Source of the DNA: DASVRA01 sp036388855
GTDB lineage: Bacteria; Pseudomonadota; Alphaproteobacteria; Caulobacterales; Caulobacteraceae
Reading direction: 5' to 3'
Length of the DNA stretch: 64,000 nt
NCBI GenBank assembly: GCA_036388855.1
Contig: DASVRA010000030.1
Location: 62,001-126,000, forward strand
The notes under the pieces were generated by a model. The model was given only the letters and a program-made list of their open reading frames with translations, was not told where the DNA came from and did not search any database. The position numbers were made by a program, and so were the translations under genes. Each line of letters starts with the position of its first letter. Positions within the stretch are counted from its first letter, which is position 1. Shown here in pieces: positions 1 to 9,475 of this stretch.

Positions 1-2025
1 GAGGCGAACGGGCCGGCGGTGTGGGTGTCCACCTACACCCGCGCCCTGCAGCGCCAGATCGAGCGGGAGAGCCACGCGCTGTTTCCCGACCCTGCGGTGC
101 GGGCGCGCAAGGCCGTGGTCCGCAAGGGGCGCGAGAACTACCTGTGCCTGTTAAACCTTCAGGAGGCGGTGCAGGCGGCGCAGCTGGGCAGCGGCGACCT
201 GATCGGCCTCGGGCTTGCCACCCGTTGGGTGCGCGCCAGCCGCGACGGGGACATGACCGGCGGCGACTTTCCGGCCTGGCTGTCCACCCTGTTCGCGGTC
301 AGCCCCGTCGCCCAGGCTAGCCCCGCCAACCTGGTCGATCGGCGCGGCGAGTGCGTGCACGCCGCCTGCCCGCACTACCGCGCCTGTTTCGTGGAGAAGG
401 CGATCCGGGCCTCGCGCCGCGCCGACGTGGTGATCGCCAACCACGCCCTGGTGCTGACCCAGGCGGCGTTCGACGGCGCGCGGGCGGCGCGGGGTCAGAA
501 GACCGACCTGGAGACCACCGCGATCAAGCGGATCGTCTTCGACGAGGGCCACCACCTGTTCGACGCCGCCGACAGCGCCTTTTCCGCAGCGCTGTCAGGG
601 GCGGAGGCGGCGGAGCTGCGCCGCTGGATCCGCGGGCCCGAGGGGCGCGGGCGGCGGGGCCGGGGGCTGGAACAGCGGCTTAGCGAGATCGTCCATGGGC
701 GGGACGCCGCCGCGCAGGCGCTCAACGAGGCCACACGCGCCGCGGCGGCCCTGCCGGGAGAGGGCTGGTCCGGCCGCATCTGCCCGCAACCCAGCCAGTT
801 CGGCGAGCCGGTGGAGCCTTCGCCGTCAGGGCCGGTCGAAGCCTTCCTGGTCGCGGTGGTGGGGCAGCTGGCGGCGCGGGCCCAGCCGTCGGAACTTGGA
901 ATGGAGTGCGCCGCTAGGCCCGCCACCGGCGAGGTGCGCGAGGCGGCGAGGGGCACGGCGCGGGCCCTGGCGGCGGTGGAGGCGCCGCTGGTGGCGCTGG
1001 CGCGGCATCTGGAGGACATTCTGGACGACGAGGCGGCCGAGCTGACCGGCGCGGAACGGGCGCGGATCGAGGGGGCGTTGCGAGGCCTCGATCGCCGCGC
1101 GCGCATGACGCTGCCGGCCTGGCGCACGATGCTGCAGGCGGTGGCGGAGAGCGAGGAGGACGACCCGCACTTCGTCGACTGGTTCGAGACCACCTACCTC
1201 TACGGCCGGGTGGTGGACGCGGCCTGCCGCCGGCATTGGGTCGATCCGACCGAGCCCCTGTACGCCGCGGTGATTGCGCCCGCGCACGGGGTGCTGGTGA
1301 CCAGCGCCACGCTCGCGGATTCCACGCTGGCGGACCCGTTCGCGCTGGCGGAGATGCGCACCGGCGCCGCGCGCCTGCCCGAGCGGCCCAAGACCCTGCG
1401 GCTGGCTTCGCCGTTCGATTACGAGCGCAACGCGCGCGCGCTGGTGGTCACCGACGTGCAACGCGAGGATCCGCGCCAGGTCGCCGCCGCCATGCGCGAG
1501 CTGTTCCTGGCGGCGGGCGGCGGCGGGCTCGGCCTGTTCACAGCGATCCGCCGCCTGCGGGCGGTGCATGAGAAGATCGCCGCGCCGCTCGCCGACAAGG
1601 GGCTGGCGCTCTACGCCCAGCACGTCGATCCGCTGGAGGCGGGGGCGCTGGTCGACATCTTCCGCGCCGAGGAGGACGCCTGCCTGCTAGGCACCGACGC
1701 CGTTCGCGACGGGGTGGACGTGCCGGGCCGTTCGCTGCGCCTGCTGGTGTTCGACCGCATCCCCTGGCCGCGCCCGGACTTGCTGCACAAGGCGCGGCGC
1801 GCGCGCTTCGGCGGCAAGAGCTACGACGACGCCATCGCGCGCGGCCGCATCGCCCAGGCGTTCGGCCGCTTGATCCGCCGCGCTGACGATCGCGGCGTGT
1901 TCGTCATGCTGGACGCGGCGGCGCCGACGCGCCTGTTCTCCGCCCTGCCCTCCGGTGTGACGCCGCAGAGGATGGGGCTGGTCGAGGCGATCGAAAACGT
2001 TGCCGAATTCTTCAAGCCGTCGTGA
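1..2025 (+). CDS. DinG/Rad3-family ATP-dependent DNA helicase, 5' partial
   Basis: The reading frame is open from base 1, so the start and the Walker A motif lie upstream of the window; 674 residues are visible. The helicase box II is seen as DEGHH near residue 180. An iron-sulfur domain typical of XPD/DinG helicases is suggested by one Cys in NYLCLL and three in ECVHAACPHYRACF. The C-terminal RecA-like half carries the LLGTDAVRDGVDVPG stretch and the motif VI QAFGRLIRRADD. The family unwinds DNA in the 5'-3' direction in repair. The stop codon overlaps an alternative GTG of the next frame, but the two genes are functionally unrelated. Family call is firm; DinG versus a YoaA-type paralogue cannot be separated here. 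Confidence 0.9.
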   Translation, partial: EANGPAVWVSTYTRALQRQIERESHALFPDPAVRARKAVVRKGRENYLCLLNLQEAVQAAQLGSGDLIGLGLATRWVRASRDGDMTGGDFPAWLSTLFAVSPVAQASPANLVDRRGECVHAACPHYRACFVEKAIRASRRADVVIANHALVLTQAAFDGARAARGQKTDLETTAIKRIVFDEGHHLFDAADSAFSAALSGAEAAELRRWIRGPEGRGRRGRGLEQRLSEIVHGRDAAAQALNEATRAAAALPGEGWSGRICPQPSQFGEPVEPSPSGPVEAFLVAVVGQLAARAQPSELGMECAARPATGEVREAARGTARALAAVEAPLVALARHLEDILDDEAAELTGAERARIEGALRGLDRRARMTLPAWRTMLQAVAESEEDDPHFVDWFETTYLYGRVVDAACRRHWVDPTEPLYAAVIAPAHGVLVTSATLADSTLADPFALAEMRTGAARLPERPKTLRLASPFDYERNARALVVTDVQREDPRQVAAAMRELFLAAGGGGLGLFTAIRRLRAVHEKIAAPLADKGLALYAQHVDPLEAGALVDIFRAEEDACLLGTDAVRDGVDVPGRSLRLLVFDRIPWPRPDLLHKARRARFGGKSYDDAIARGRIAQAFGRLIRRADDRGVFVMLDAAAPTRLFSALPSGVTPQRMGLVEAIENVAEFFKPS

Positions 2026-2129
2026 AATCGGCAGCGCTTGAGCGAACGGCCATCGGCTCGCTGTTCCTCTTCACGGCTCTTCCGGCGAGGGATTGGCTAG
2101 CCGGCCGACTCGCGGTGAGCTTTCGCGCG

Positions 2130-3461
2130 ATGGCAGTGAACCGTCAGGTGTTGGTCCGCTGTTCGGCGGTGGGCGCCTGTGCGGCCAGCGCTCTTGCTCC
2201 GGCTCTGGCGGCCGCGACCCCTCTCCTGCCCCACCAGGTCCCGCTTCGGCTCGACGCCGCCGCCTGCGCCTGGATCATGGTCTCCACCGCCCTGGTGCTG
2301 CTGATGACCCTGCCGGGGCTGGCGCTGTTCTACGGCGGCATGGTTCGCCGCAAGAACGTGCTGGCCACAGTCGCCCAGGCCGTCGCGGTCGCGGCCGTGG
2401 TCACCATCTGCTGGTTCGCGCTCGGCTACAGCCTGGCCTTCGGCAAGAACCTCGACCCAAACCTCGACTCGGTGATCGGCAGCCTGGACGCGCTGTTCCT
2501 CGGGGGCTTAACCCCTGCGACCGCGCATCGGCTGACACCCGGCCTGCCTGAGGCGCTCTGGATTTCCTACCAACTCACCTTCGCCATCATCACCCCGGCC
2601 CTGGTGATCGGCTCCTTCGCCGAGCGCTTCAGGTTCTCGGCGCTCCTGCTGTTTTCCGCCCTTTGGCTGGTCTTCGTCTATGCGCCGATCGCCCACTGGG
2701 TCTGGGCCGGAGGGTTCCTCGCCTCCGCCGGGGTGCTGGATTTCGCCGGCGGGGCGGTCGTGCATGTCAACGCCGGGGTGGCGGGCCTGGTCTGCGCGCT
2801 GTTCGTCGGGCCAAGGCATGGTTACGGGCGCGAGATGATGGCGCCGCACAACCTGGTGCTCACCGGCGTCGGCGCCTCGATGCTGCTGATCGGCTGGATC
2901 GGCTTCAACGCCGGCTCGGCGTGGGCCGCCGACGCGATCGCCGCCTTCGCACTGCTGAACACCCTAATCGCCGCCGCGGCCGGCGCGGCCGGCTGGATGC
3001 TGTTCGAGTGGATCGAGCGGAAGAAGCCGACGCTGCTGGGGCTGGTCACCGGCATGGTCGGCGGGCTGGTCGGAATCACGCCGGCGGCGGGGCTGGTGGA
3101 GCCGCCCAGCGGCTTCCTGATCGGCTTCGTCAGCGGCCCAGCCTGTTACCTCGGCGCGGTATGGCTCAAGCGGCTGCTGAAGTACGACGACAGCCTGGAC
3201 GCCTTTGGGGTGCATGGGATCGGCGGCCTGATCGGCGCCCTGCTGACCGGCGTCTTCGCCACCGCGGCGGTCAATCCGGCGGTCGCACAGCCGTCGGTGG
3301 TCAAGCAGCTTTGGGGGCTGCTCTGGGTGATCGGGTGGAGCGCGCTGGCGACCTACCTGATCCTGTGGGTCTGCAAACTCACCACCGGCCTGCGCGTGGA
3401 GCGGCGCGACGAGGTGGAAGGGCTCGACCTGGCGCTGCACGGCGAGGCGGTTCGGGAATAG
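2130..3461 (+). CDS. amt: Ammonium transporter, Amt family
   Basis: An inner-membrane ammonium channel of 443 residues. The frame opens at a GTG at 2022, but the ATG at 2130 is preferred because it starts a clean signal peptide (basic start, hydrophobic core, ALAAA cleavage region), as in many Amt proteins. The Amt signature PGLALFYGGMVRRKNVL follows at about residues 60-77. The twin pore histidines are visible in GAVVHVNAG and DAFGVHGIGG. Some eleven hydrophobic segments are recognisable. No glnK-like PII gene is adjacent in the window, which is unusual for amt but not exceptional. The downstream halogenase gene is convergent. Confidence 0.93.
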   Translation: MAVNRQVLVRCSAVGACAASALAPALAAATPLLPHQVPLRLDAAACAWIMVSTALVLLMTLPGLALFYGGMVRRKNVLATVAQAVAVAAVVTICWFALGYSLAFGKNLDPNLDSVIGSLDALFLGGLTPATAHRLTPGLPEALWISYQLTFAIITPALVIGSFAERFRFSALLLFSALWLVFVYAPIAHWVWAGGFLASAGVLDFAGGAVVHVNAGVAGLVCALFVGPRHGYGREMMAPHNLVLTGVGASMLLIGWIGFNAGSAWAADAIAAFALLNTLIAAAAGAAGWMLFEWIERKKPTLLGLVTGMVGGLVGITPAAGLVEPPSGFLIGFVSGPACYLGAVWLKRLLKYDDSLDAFGVHGIGGLIGALLTGVFATAAVNPAVAQPSVVKQLWGLLWVIGWSALATYLILWVCKLTTGLRVERRDEVEGLDLALHGEAVRE

Positions 3462-3509
3462 CCCCCCTGCTCCTGAAGCAATGGCCGCGCAACGCGGGTG
3501 TGGGCCGCG

Positions 3510-5012
3510 CTAAAGGTTCTTGCTCGCGATCTTGGCCAAGGCGCCGTCATGCGGCGGCATGGAAGCGGCGCCGGCCGCGACCAAGCCGGCGACCGTGTCC
3601 AGGAAACCCCGCAGTTCGTCCATGCTCAGGGCCTCCGCCAAGGGGCTGTAACCCCTCGGCTCCACCCCCTGGCCCAGCAGCACCTGGGCCCAGCCGGTCT
3701 CGGTGAACAGTTCGTCGTCGTAGCGGAAGATGCGGCCGTTGGCGGCGAACACGTCGAGCTTGCGCTGGAGCGAGTCCGGGATAGGCATCTCGCGGCATCC
3801 GCGCCAGAACGGCTCGTCGCGCTCCACCGCCTTGTAGTGGAGGATCAGGAAGTCGCGAATGCGCTCGTATTCCACCGCCGTCTGGCGGTTGTATTCGTCG
3901 ATGTCGGCCGGCTCGAAGCCGACGCCCGGCAACATGGCGATCAGGCGCAGGATTCCCGACTGCACCAAGTGGAGGCTGGTCGACTCCAGGGGCTCCATGA
4001 AGCCGCTGGCGAGGCCGAGCGCTACGCAGTTGCGGTTCCAGAACTTGCGCCGGCGGCCGGCGACAAAGCGCAGCGGGCGGGGGTCGGCGAGGGCCTCCCC
4101 GTCGAGGTTGGCGAGTAGGGTGGCGGCGGCCTCGTCGTCGCTGATGTAGCGGCTGCAGTAGACGTAGCCGTTGCCGATGCGGTGCTGGAGCGGGATGCGC
4201 CATTGCCAGCCGGCGGCGCGGGCGGTGGAGCGGGTGTAGGGGGTGATCGGCTCGACCGAGGCGCAGGGGACGGCGAGCGCGCGGTCGCAGGGGAGCCAGT
4301 TCGACCAGTCGTCGTAGCCTGTGTGGAGCGCGCCTTCGATCAGCAGGCCCCGGAAGCCGGAGCAGTCGACGAACATATCGCCCTCCACCTCCGTCCCGTC
4401 CTCCAGCCGCACCGCGGCGATGAAGCCGCTCTCGCCGTCCAGGCGGGTGTGGACGATCTTGCCCTCGCGGCGCTCCACGCCCCGCGCTTCGGCGAACCGG
4501 CGCAGGTGGCGGGCATAGAGGCCGGCGTCGAAGTGAAAGGCGTAGGGCTGTTCCGGCAGGACGGAGTTGGCTGGGCGGGTGTTGCGGCCGAAGCGGTTTT
4601 GCAGGGCGGCGGTGGCGTTGAGGGAATAGGCGGCGAGCGGCTTGGCGAAGCCCAGCCTGCGAGCGCGCAGCCAGTAGTGGTGGAAGGGAACCGGACCCAA
4701 GTCGCGGCCGAGCTGGCCGAAAGCGTGAATGTAGGTGTGGCCGGGCCGCAGCCAGTCCACGAATTGAACGCCGAGCTTGAAGGAGCCCCTGGTCTCGCGG
4801 AGGAACTCGTTTTCGTCCAGGCCGAGCGCGGCGTTGAACAGGCGGATCGCCGGGATGGTGGCTTCGCCGACGCCGACCGTGCCGATCTCTTCGGATTCGA
4901 TAAGGCGGACGCGGTAGCCGCGCGGGAGCAGGCGCGCGAGGGCGGCAGCCGCCATCCAGCCGGCGGAGCCGCCGCCGACGACCACGATGTCGCGGATCGG
5001 CAGGCTTGGCAT
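3510..5012 (-). CDS. Flavin-dependent tryptophan halogenase family protein (second copy)
   Basis: Five hundred residues. The FAD-binding GGGSAGWMAAAA motif is at the N terminus, the halogenase lysine lies in GSFKLGVQF near residue 80, the family signature WQWRIP is near residue 270, and PLESTSLH carries the equivalent of the PrnA catalytic glutamate. All active-site landmarks of the family are therefore present. The ATG overlaps the stop of the upstream halogenase (ATGA), so the two are translationally coupled and probably act together. Both sit behind a TonB-dependent receptor. Related proteins in TonB-receptor carbohydrate loci of Brevundimonas and Xanthomonas halogenate indoles in vitro, with unknown natural substrates. 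The substrate here is unknown. Confidence 0.88.
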   Translation of the reverse strand: MPSLPIRDIVVVGGGSAGWMAAAALARLLPRGYRVRLIESEEIGTVGVGEATIPAIRLFNAALGLDENEFLRETRGSFKLGVQFVDWLRPGHTYIHAFGQLGRDLGPVPFHHYWLRARRLGFAKPLAAYSLNATAALQNRFGRNTRPANSVLPEQPYAFHFDAGLYARHLRRFAEARGVERREGKIVHTRLDGESGFIAAVRLEDGTEVEGDMFVDCSGFRGLLIEGALHTGYDDWSNWLPCDRALAVPCASVEPITPYTRSTARAAGWQWRIPLQHRIGNGYVYCSRYISDDEAAATLLANLDGEALADPRPLRFVAGRRRKFWNRNCVALGLASGFMEPLESTSLHLVQSGILRLIAMLPGVGFEPADIDEYNRQTAVEYERIRDFLILHYKAVERDEPFWRGCREMPIPDSLQRKLDVFAANGRIFRYDDELFTETGWAQVLLGQGVEPRGYSPLAEALSMDELRGFLDTVAGLVAAGAASMPPHDGALAKIASKNL

Positions 5013-6541
5013 CAGGCGGCGTCCAGCGCGTTGGCGGGACAGAAGCGGGCGATGAAGTCCTCGTGCCGCGGCATCGCCCTCGCGGTTTCGGCGATCACCC
5101 GGCGTAGCCCCGCCAGCCGCGCCTGGGCCTCAACGTGCGGGCGCTGGTCGGCCAGCGGGTCGTATCGGCGGGGCCAAACGCCCTGCCCCACCATCACCGC
5201 CAGCCAACTCGGGTTTTGGAACAGCTCCAGCCGGGGCGCGACCAGCCGGCCGTAGGCGCGGAAGTGCTCGATCTTGTAGCGCAGCGTGTCGGGGATGCTC
5301 ATTGCGGCGCAGTAGCGCCAGAGCTCGGAATCGTCCCGATCGGTGGCGTGGTAGTGGAGGATGAGGAAGTCGCGCACGCCTTCAAATTCCTCGGTGGTGA
5401 TACGGTTGTATTCCTCGATGGCCAAAGGATCGAAGTCGCGATCGGGAAACAGGGCCAGCAGCCGGGTGATCCCCGACTGCACCAGATGGATGCTGGTGGA
5501 CTCCAGCGGCTCGATGAAACCAGAGGCAAGTCCCAGGGCGACGCAGTTCCTGTTCCAGAACAGCTTTCTGCGCCCGGTGGTGAAGCGTAGCGGGCGCGGT
5601 TCGGCGAGGGCGTGGCCGTCGAGGTTGCCGAGCAGGGCCGCCGCCGCCGCGTCGTCTTCTATGAAGCCGCTGGAATAGACGTAGCCGTTGCCGACGCGGT
5701 GCTGGAGCGGGATGCGCCACTGCCAGCCGGCCTCGCGCGCAGTGGAGCGGGTGTAGGGGGTGAAACCCCCGCCGTGGGCGCACGGGACCGCCATGGCCCG
5801 ATCGCACGGCAGCCAATGCGTCCAGTCTTCGTAGCCGGTATGCAGCGCCTGTTCGATCAGGAGGCCGCGGAAGCCCGAGCAGTCGATGAACAGGTCGGCT
5901 TCGAGGCGGCGGCCGTCGTGCAAGGTGACGCTCTCGATGAAACCGTCCTCCCCGCGCAGGGCCACATCGACAATCTTGCCCTCGTGGCGGGTCACCCCGC
6001 GCGCTTCGGCATAGGTGCGCAGGTAACGGCCGTAGAGCGAGGCGTCGAAATGGTAGGCGTAGTCGAAGGTGGACTGGATCAGTCTCCGATCAGGCTTTGG
6101 CTTGTCGAAGCGGCGGCGCGAGGCGGCCCCCCAGGCCATGGAGTAGTCGTCGAGCGGGGTGGGGTCGCCTTCGGCGCGGGCGCGCAGCCAGTAGTGGTGC
6201 AGCGGCACGCGGTCGAACTCGGCGCCGAAGGTCCCGAACGGATGGAAGTAGCGGTGGCCTAGCTTGGCCCAGTCGACGAACTCGATGCCGAGCTTGAAAC
6301 TGCCTTGGGTGCGGGCGAGGAAGTCGGCCTCGTCCAGGCCCAATTGCTGGTTGAACAGCTTGATCGGAGGGATGGTGGCTTCGCCGACGCCGACGATGCC
6401 GATCTCCTCGGACTCGACCAGCTCGATCTTGCAGTCGCCGCGTACGGCGTTGGCCAGCGCGGCGGCCGCCATCCAGCCGGCGGAGCCGCCGCCGACGACC
6501 AGTATGCGTCGAAGCGCGCGGTCCTCTTGGATTTGACGCAA
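5012..6541 (-). CDS. Flavin-dependent tryptophan halogenase family protein (first copy)
   Basis: Paralogue of the next gene, with the same GGGSAGWMAAAA nucleotide motif, GSFKLGIEF lysine, WQWRIP signature and PLESTSIH glutamate. The frame extends up to a TTG at 6595. The TTG at 6541 is preferred because a GGAG sits seven bases before it and the FAD fold begins shortly after, giving 509 residues. It lies about 90 bases downstream of the TonB receptor, separated by a hairpin that may attenuate transcription. Like its partner it needs reduced flavin, but no flavin reductase is nearby. Family call is strong; whether it still halogenates, and what, is open. Confidence 0.87.
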   Translation of the reverse strand: MRQIQEDRALRRILVVGGGSAGWMAAAALANAVRGDCKIELVESEEIGIVGVGEATIPPIKLFNQQLGLDEADFLARTQGSFKLGIEFVDWAKLGHRYFHPFGTFGAEFDRVPLHHYWLRARAEGDPTPLDDYSMAWGAASRRRFDKPKPDRRLIQSTFDYAYHFDASLYGRYLRTYAEARGVTRHEGKIVDVALRGEDGFIESVTLHDGRRLEADLFIDCSGFRGLLIEQALHTGYEDWTHWLPCDRAMAVPCAHGGGFTPYTRSTAREAGWQWRIPLQHRVGNGYVYSSGFIEDDAAAAALLGNLDGHALAEPRPLRFTTGRRKLFWNRNCVALGLASGFIEPLESTSIHLVQSGITRLLALFPDRDFDPLAIEEYNRITTEEFEGVRDFLILHYHATDRDDSELWRYCAAMSIPDTLRYKIEHFRAYGRLVAPRLELFQNPSWLAVMVGQGVWPRRYDPLADQRPHVEAQARLAGLRRVIAETARAMPRHEDFIARFCPANALDAA

Positions 6542-6580
6542 GGATGGTCTCCGGCGCTCCTGCAGGCTGCTTACAAGCGA

Positions 6581-6606
6581 AAAGGGCGGACCCAAAGGCC
6601 CGCCCT
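6581..6606 (-). terminator. Hairpin with short T run between receptor and halogenase genes
   Basis: Read on the minus strand, a ten-base stem (AGGGCGGGCC against GGTCCGCCCT, one mismatch) with a TTTG loop is followed by TTTTCGC. It lies between the receptor stop (6632) and the halogenase start. The form fits an intrinsic terminator or attenuator that would let the receptor be made in excess over the downstream halogenases. The T run is short, so full termination is doubtful. Confidence 0.55.
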
Positions 6607-6631
6607 CCCGCTTTCCCCGTGGAAGGGAACC

Positions 6632-9475
6632 TTAGAACTTGTAGCTGAAGCCCAGCAGGAAGCGCCGGCCGAAGTTGTTGTAGTCGATCACGCGCTGAGA
6701 CGTTTCCGACTCCCAGGTGATAAACGGTTCGTTGCTCAGGTTGTTGCCTTGCAGCAGGATCGACAGGCCCTCCAAGGTCCCCTGGCTGAAGGTATAGCCA
6801 AGCTGGGCGTCGACGATGGTCTCCGCGTCGGCCTGGCGATAGGTGCGCCCGTTGCCGAAGCCCGCAACCTCGCCGAGGAAGTCTGAGCGGTAGCGGACGC
6901 TGGTGCGCGCCGACCAGCCGTACTTCTCGTAGTAAACGATCAGGTTGGCGACGCTGGTGGACAAGCCGGGGACGGTGATCGCCGGCTGGGTTGGATCGGG
7001 GCTGATCGAGCTGTCGGTGTAGGAATAGCTCAGTTGCGCGCCAAAACCGTCCAGCATCGGGCTAATGATGTCGCCCGGGAGGGACACAGCGGTTTCGATG
7101 CCCTGAATGTAGCCGCCGCTGAGGTTAACCGGGATGTTCACGAGGCCTTGGTGCAATACTGGATTCTGTCCCGGAGGCACAGGGAAGCCGGTGAAGTCGT
7201 AGAGGCTGTTCGTCCGGGCCACGAAGCTGTCGAGGTGCTTATAGAAGGCGCCAATCGAGAAATAGGCTTGGTTGCCGAAGTACTTTTCGTAGGTGACGTC
7301 GATCGCCTTGGCGATGATCGGCTTGAGCAGCGGGTTGCCGCCGCTGCCGCTCCATGGAGAGCAGACGTTGACGTCGGGGCAGGTCTCCTTGGCCGGGTCG
7401 TAGCCGAAGTTTACCGAGGCCCGCATGTCGTCCATGCGCGTGCGCGCCATCTGCCGCGAGGCGCTGATACGAATCACGTGGTCTTCCGGGAACCGGAACG
7501 ACAGGTTCATGCTGGGCAGCCATTCCGTATAGGAAATGCCGTTGTCCAGCGGGATCGGCGTTCCGGTGCCGGTGGCGCCGGAGCCCTTGGAGAACTGGTC
7601 GGTGTAGACGACCTGCAGTCCGACGTTGCCGGTCAGCCGTGCGGCGCCGACCTCGGTGTCGATGTTCAGCTTCGCGTAGCCGGTGAGCACGTCCTCGCTC
7701 ACCTCCCATGCCTTGGTCGCCACGTCGGCGTTCGGATTGCGCCTGAGATTGTAGATGCCGCTGTTCAGCAGTCGGAGGGGATCGTAGCTGACCATTCCCG
7801 CGATGCCGAGGAAATCCAGCGGCGTCGGGTCGAGCAAAAACTCGGACGGAATGGGCACGCTCGTCGTGTGCGTGGGATCGTTGGCGTTGGCGACCAAGCC
7901 CAGGAAGAACTCGTCCGGAACGTAGTCCTTTGAGCGCGTGGTGTAGTTGGCGCCGAATTCTATGCTTCTGAAGGCGCCGCCGAGTTCACGTTCAGCTGAG
8001 GCGCGGAAGGCGAGCAATTCGTCGCTGATGCTCGGGTTGTTATAGTAGCCGTCCTGGCCGCCCGGGACCACGTCACCGCCCCAGCCTTGCGGGCTGGTGA
8101 GCTGAATCAGCGTGGGATCGGCGTAGTCGAGCTGAGAGTTGAACACCGCTCCTCGGCCCGGATCGAAGGTGAAGGCCAAATTGTCCGTGGCCCCCAGCGG
8201 ACCGCGGCCGGTGCCGGAATAGGTTTCAATGATCTGATCGGTGCGGTTGACCTTGGAGTAGCTGATGTCGCCGATCATCGTCCAGGCGTCGGAGTGCCAT
8301 CGGCCATTCCAACCGACCGCATAGATGTCGGCGTCGCGCGTGTTCGCGTCGTTCCGGACCACCCCCTTGACGCCGTTGAACTGGCCCTGGGTGACGACGC
8401 CGTTCTGAACGGTGAACCCCGGCTCCAGCGGCCGCCCGCCCCACCACAGCGGCAGCTCGATGCCTCGCAGCGTCTGCTCGTCGTTAAAGCTCGAGTAGAA
8501 AACGTCCAGCGTAGTGGTGAAGTTGTCCGTCGGCGCATATTCGATAGCGCCCATTACCCCCAGGCGCTCGAGGTTGGAGGAGACGACATACGGCTTGGCT
8601 CCGCCGAGCACGACATCGCCTTGGGCATTGATGGTGGGGTAGCCCCAGGAGTTGAAGCGTTCGATCTGGGTCGGCGACTGCATGTAGGCGACGCCCAGCG
8701 CGACGCCGATCGTGTCATTGGCGAACTGGTCGACATAGGTGCCGTTGATGCGGAAGCCGGTGTCCTTGGAGTCCGAATTCAGCTTGCCGAGGTCGAGCAT
8801 CTCGGCGCGGGCGCCGACCTGAACCGCGCGGCGGCCGAACTCGATCGGGCGGATGGTGCGCAGATCGACGGTGCCGGAGAGGCCCTGGCCGACGATGCTG
8901 GCGTCGGGGGTTTTGTAGACCACCACCGCGTTGATGACTTCGGAGGGGTACTGGTCGAATTCGACGCCGCGGTTGTCGCCGGCGGTCACCTGCTCGCGGC
9001 CGTTCAGCAGGGTGGTGGAGAAGTCGGAGGACAGGCCGCGGATGCTGATGGTCTGGGCGCGTCCGTCCAGACGCTGGGCGGTCAGGCCCGGCAGGCGGGC
9101 GATGGCCTCGGCGATGGAGTTGTCGGGGAGCTTGCCGATGTCTTCGGCGCTGACGGTCTCGACCACCAGGTCCGATTCGCGCTTCAGCTCGATCGACCTC
9201 TCGACGGCGGCGCGGTAGCCGCTGACCACCAGCGCCTCGACCTCGGTGTCGCCCCCGTTCGCCGCGTCCTCGGCGGCTTCCCTACGGGTCGGCGGCGACG
9301 GCTGGGCCGGCTCCTGTGGCGAGACCTGCTCGGTGAGTTGACCGGGGCCCGGCTGCACGCCGCCGGCATCCGGCGAGGACTGGGCCAAGGCGACGGAGCC
9401 GCCGGCAACGGCCAACGTGAAGCCGGCGCAGCCGCAGAGCAGTCGCATGCGCCGCGAGGCCAAGGAATTGGTCAT
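6632..9475 (-). CDS. TonB-dependent receptor, MalA-like, for alpha-glucan oligosaccharides
   Basis: Outer-membrane active transporter of 947 residues. A signal peptide ends near VALAQ. A proline-rich linker of about 45 residues precedes the TonB-box-like EALVVSGYR. The plug follows, with KLPDNSIAEAIARLPG and IRGLSSDFSTTLLNGR. The long barrel ends in FLLGFSYKF with the expected terminal Phe. The length and the AERSIELKR-like plug start match the family of sugar receptors that includes MalA of Caulobacter. It heads an operon with two halogenase-family genes and is divergent from a GH13 alpha-glucosidase, so uptake of maltodextrins is the natural guess. The exact ligand is not shown by sequence. 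Confidence 0.88.
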   Translation of the reverse strand: MTNSLASRRMRLLCGCAGFTLAVAGGSVALAQSSPDAGGVQPGPGQLTEQVSPQEPAQPSPPTRREAAEDAANGGDTEVEALVVSGYRAAVERSIELKRESDLVVETVSAEDIGKLPDNSIAEAIARLPGLTAQRLDGRAQTISIRGLSSDFSTTLLNGREQVTAGDNRGVEFDQYPSEVINAVVVYKTPDASIVGQGLSGTVDLRTIRPIEFGRRAVQVGARAEMLDLGKLNSDSKDTGFRINGTYVDQFANDTIGVALGVAYMQSPTQIERFNSWGYPTINAQGDVVLGGAKPYVVSSNLERLGVMGAIEYAPTDNFTTTLDVFYSSFNDEQTLRGIELPLWWGGRPLEPGFTVQNGVVTQGQFNGVKGVVRNDANTRDADIYAVGWNGRWHSDAWTMIGDISYSKVNRTDQIIETYSGTGRGPLGATDNLAFTFDPGRGAVFNSQLDYADPTLIQLTSPQGWGGDVVPGGQDGYYNNPSISDELLAFRASAERELGGAFRSIEFGANYTTRSKDYVPDEFFLGLVANANDPTHTTSVPIPSEFLLDPTPLDFLGIAGMVSYDPLRLLNSGIYNLRRNPNADVATKAWEVSEDVLTGYAKLNIDTEVGAARLTGNVGLQVVYTDQFSKGSGATGTGTPIPLDNGISYTEWLPSMNLSFRFPEDHVIRISASRQMARTRMDDMRASVNFGYDPAKETCPDVNVCSPWSGSGGNPLLKPIIAKAIDVTYEKYFGNQAYFSIGAFYKHLDSFVARTNSLYDFTGFPVPPGQNPVLHQGLVNIPVNLSGGYIQGIETAVSLPGDIISPMLDGFGAQLSYSYTDSSISPDPTQPAITVPGLSTSVANLIVYYEKYGWSARTSVRYRSDFLGEVAGFGNGRTYRQADAETIVDAQLGYTFSQGTLEGLSILLQGNNLSNEPFITWESETSQRVIDYNNFGRRFLLGFSYKF

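Noticed and set aside
2022..2129. Longer Amt start at GTG 2022 overlapping the helicase stop
   Set aside because: The extra 36 residues are not Amt-like and would place the signal peptide internally; ATG 2130 gives a normal N terminus.
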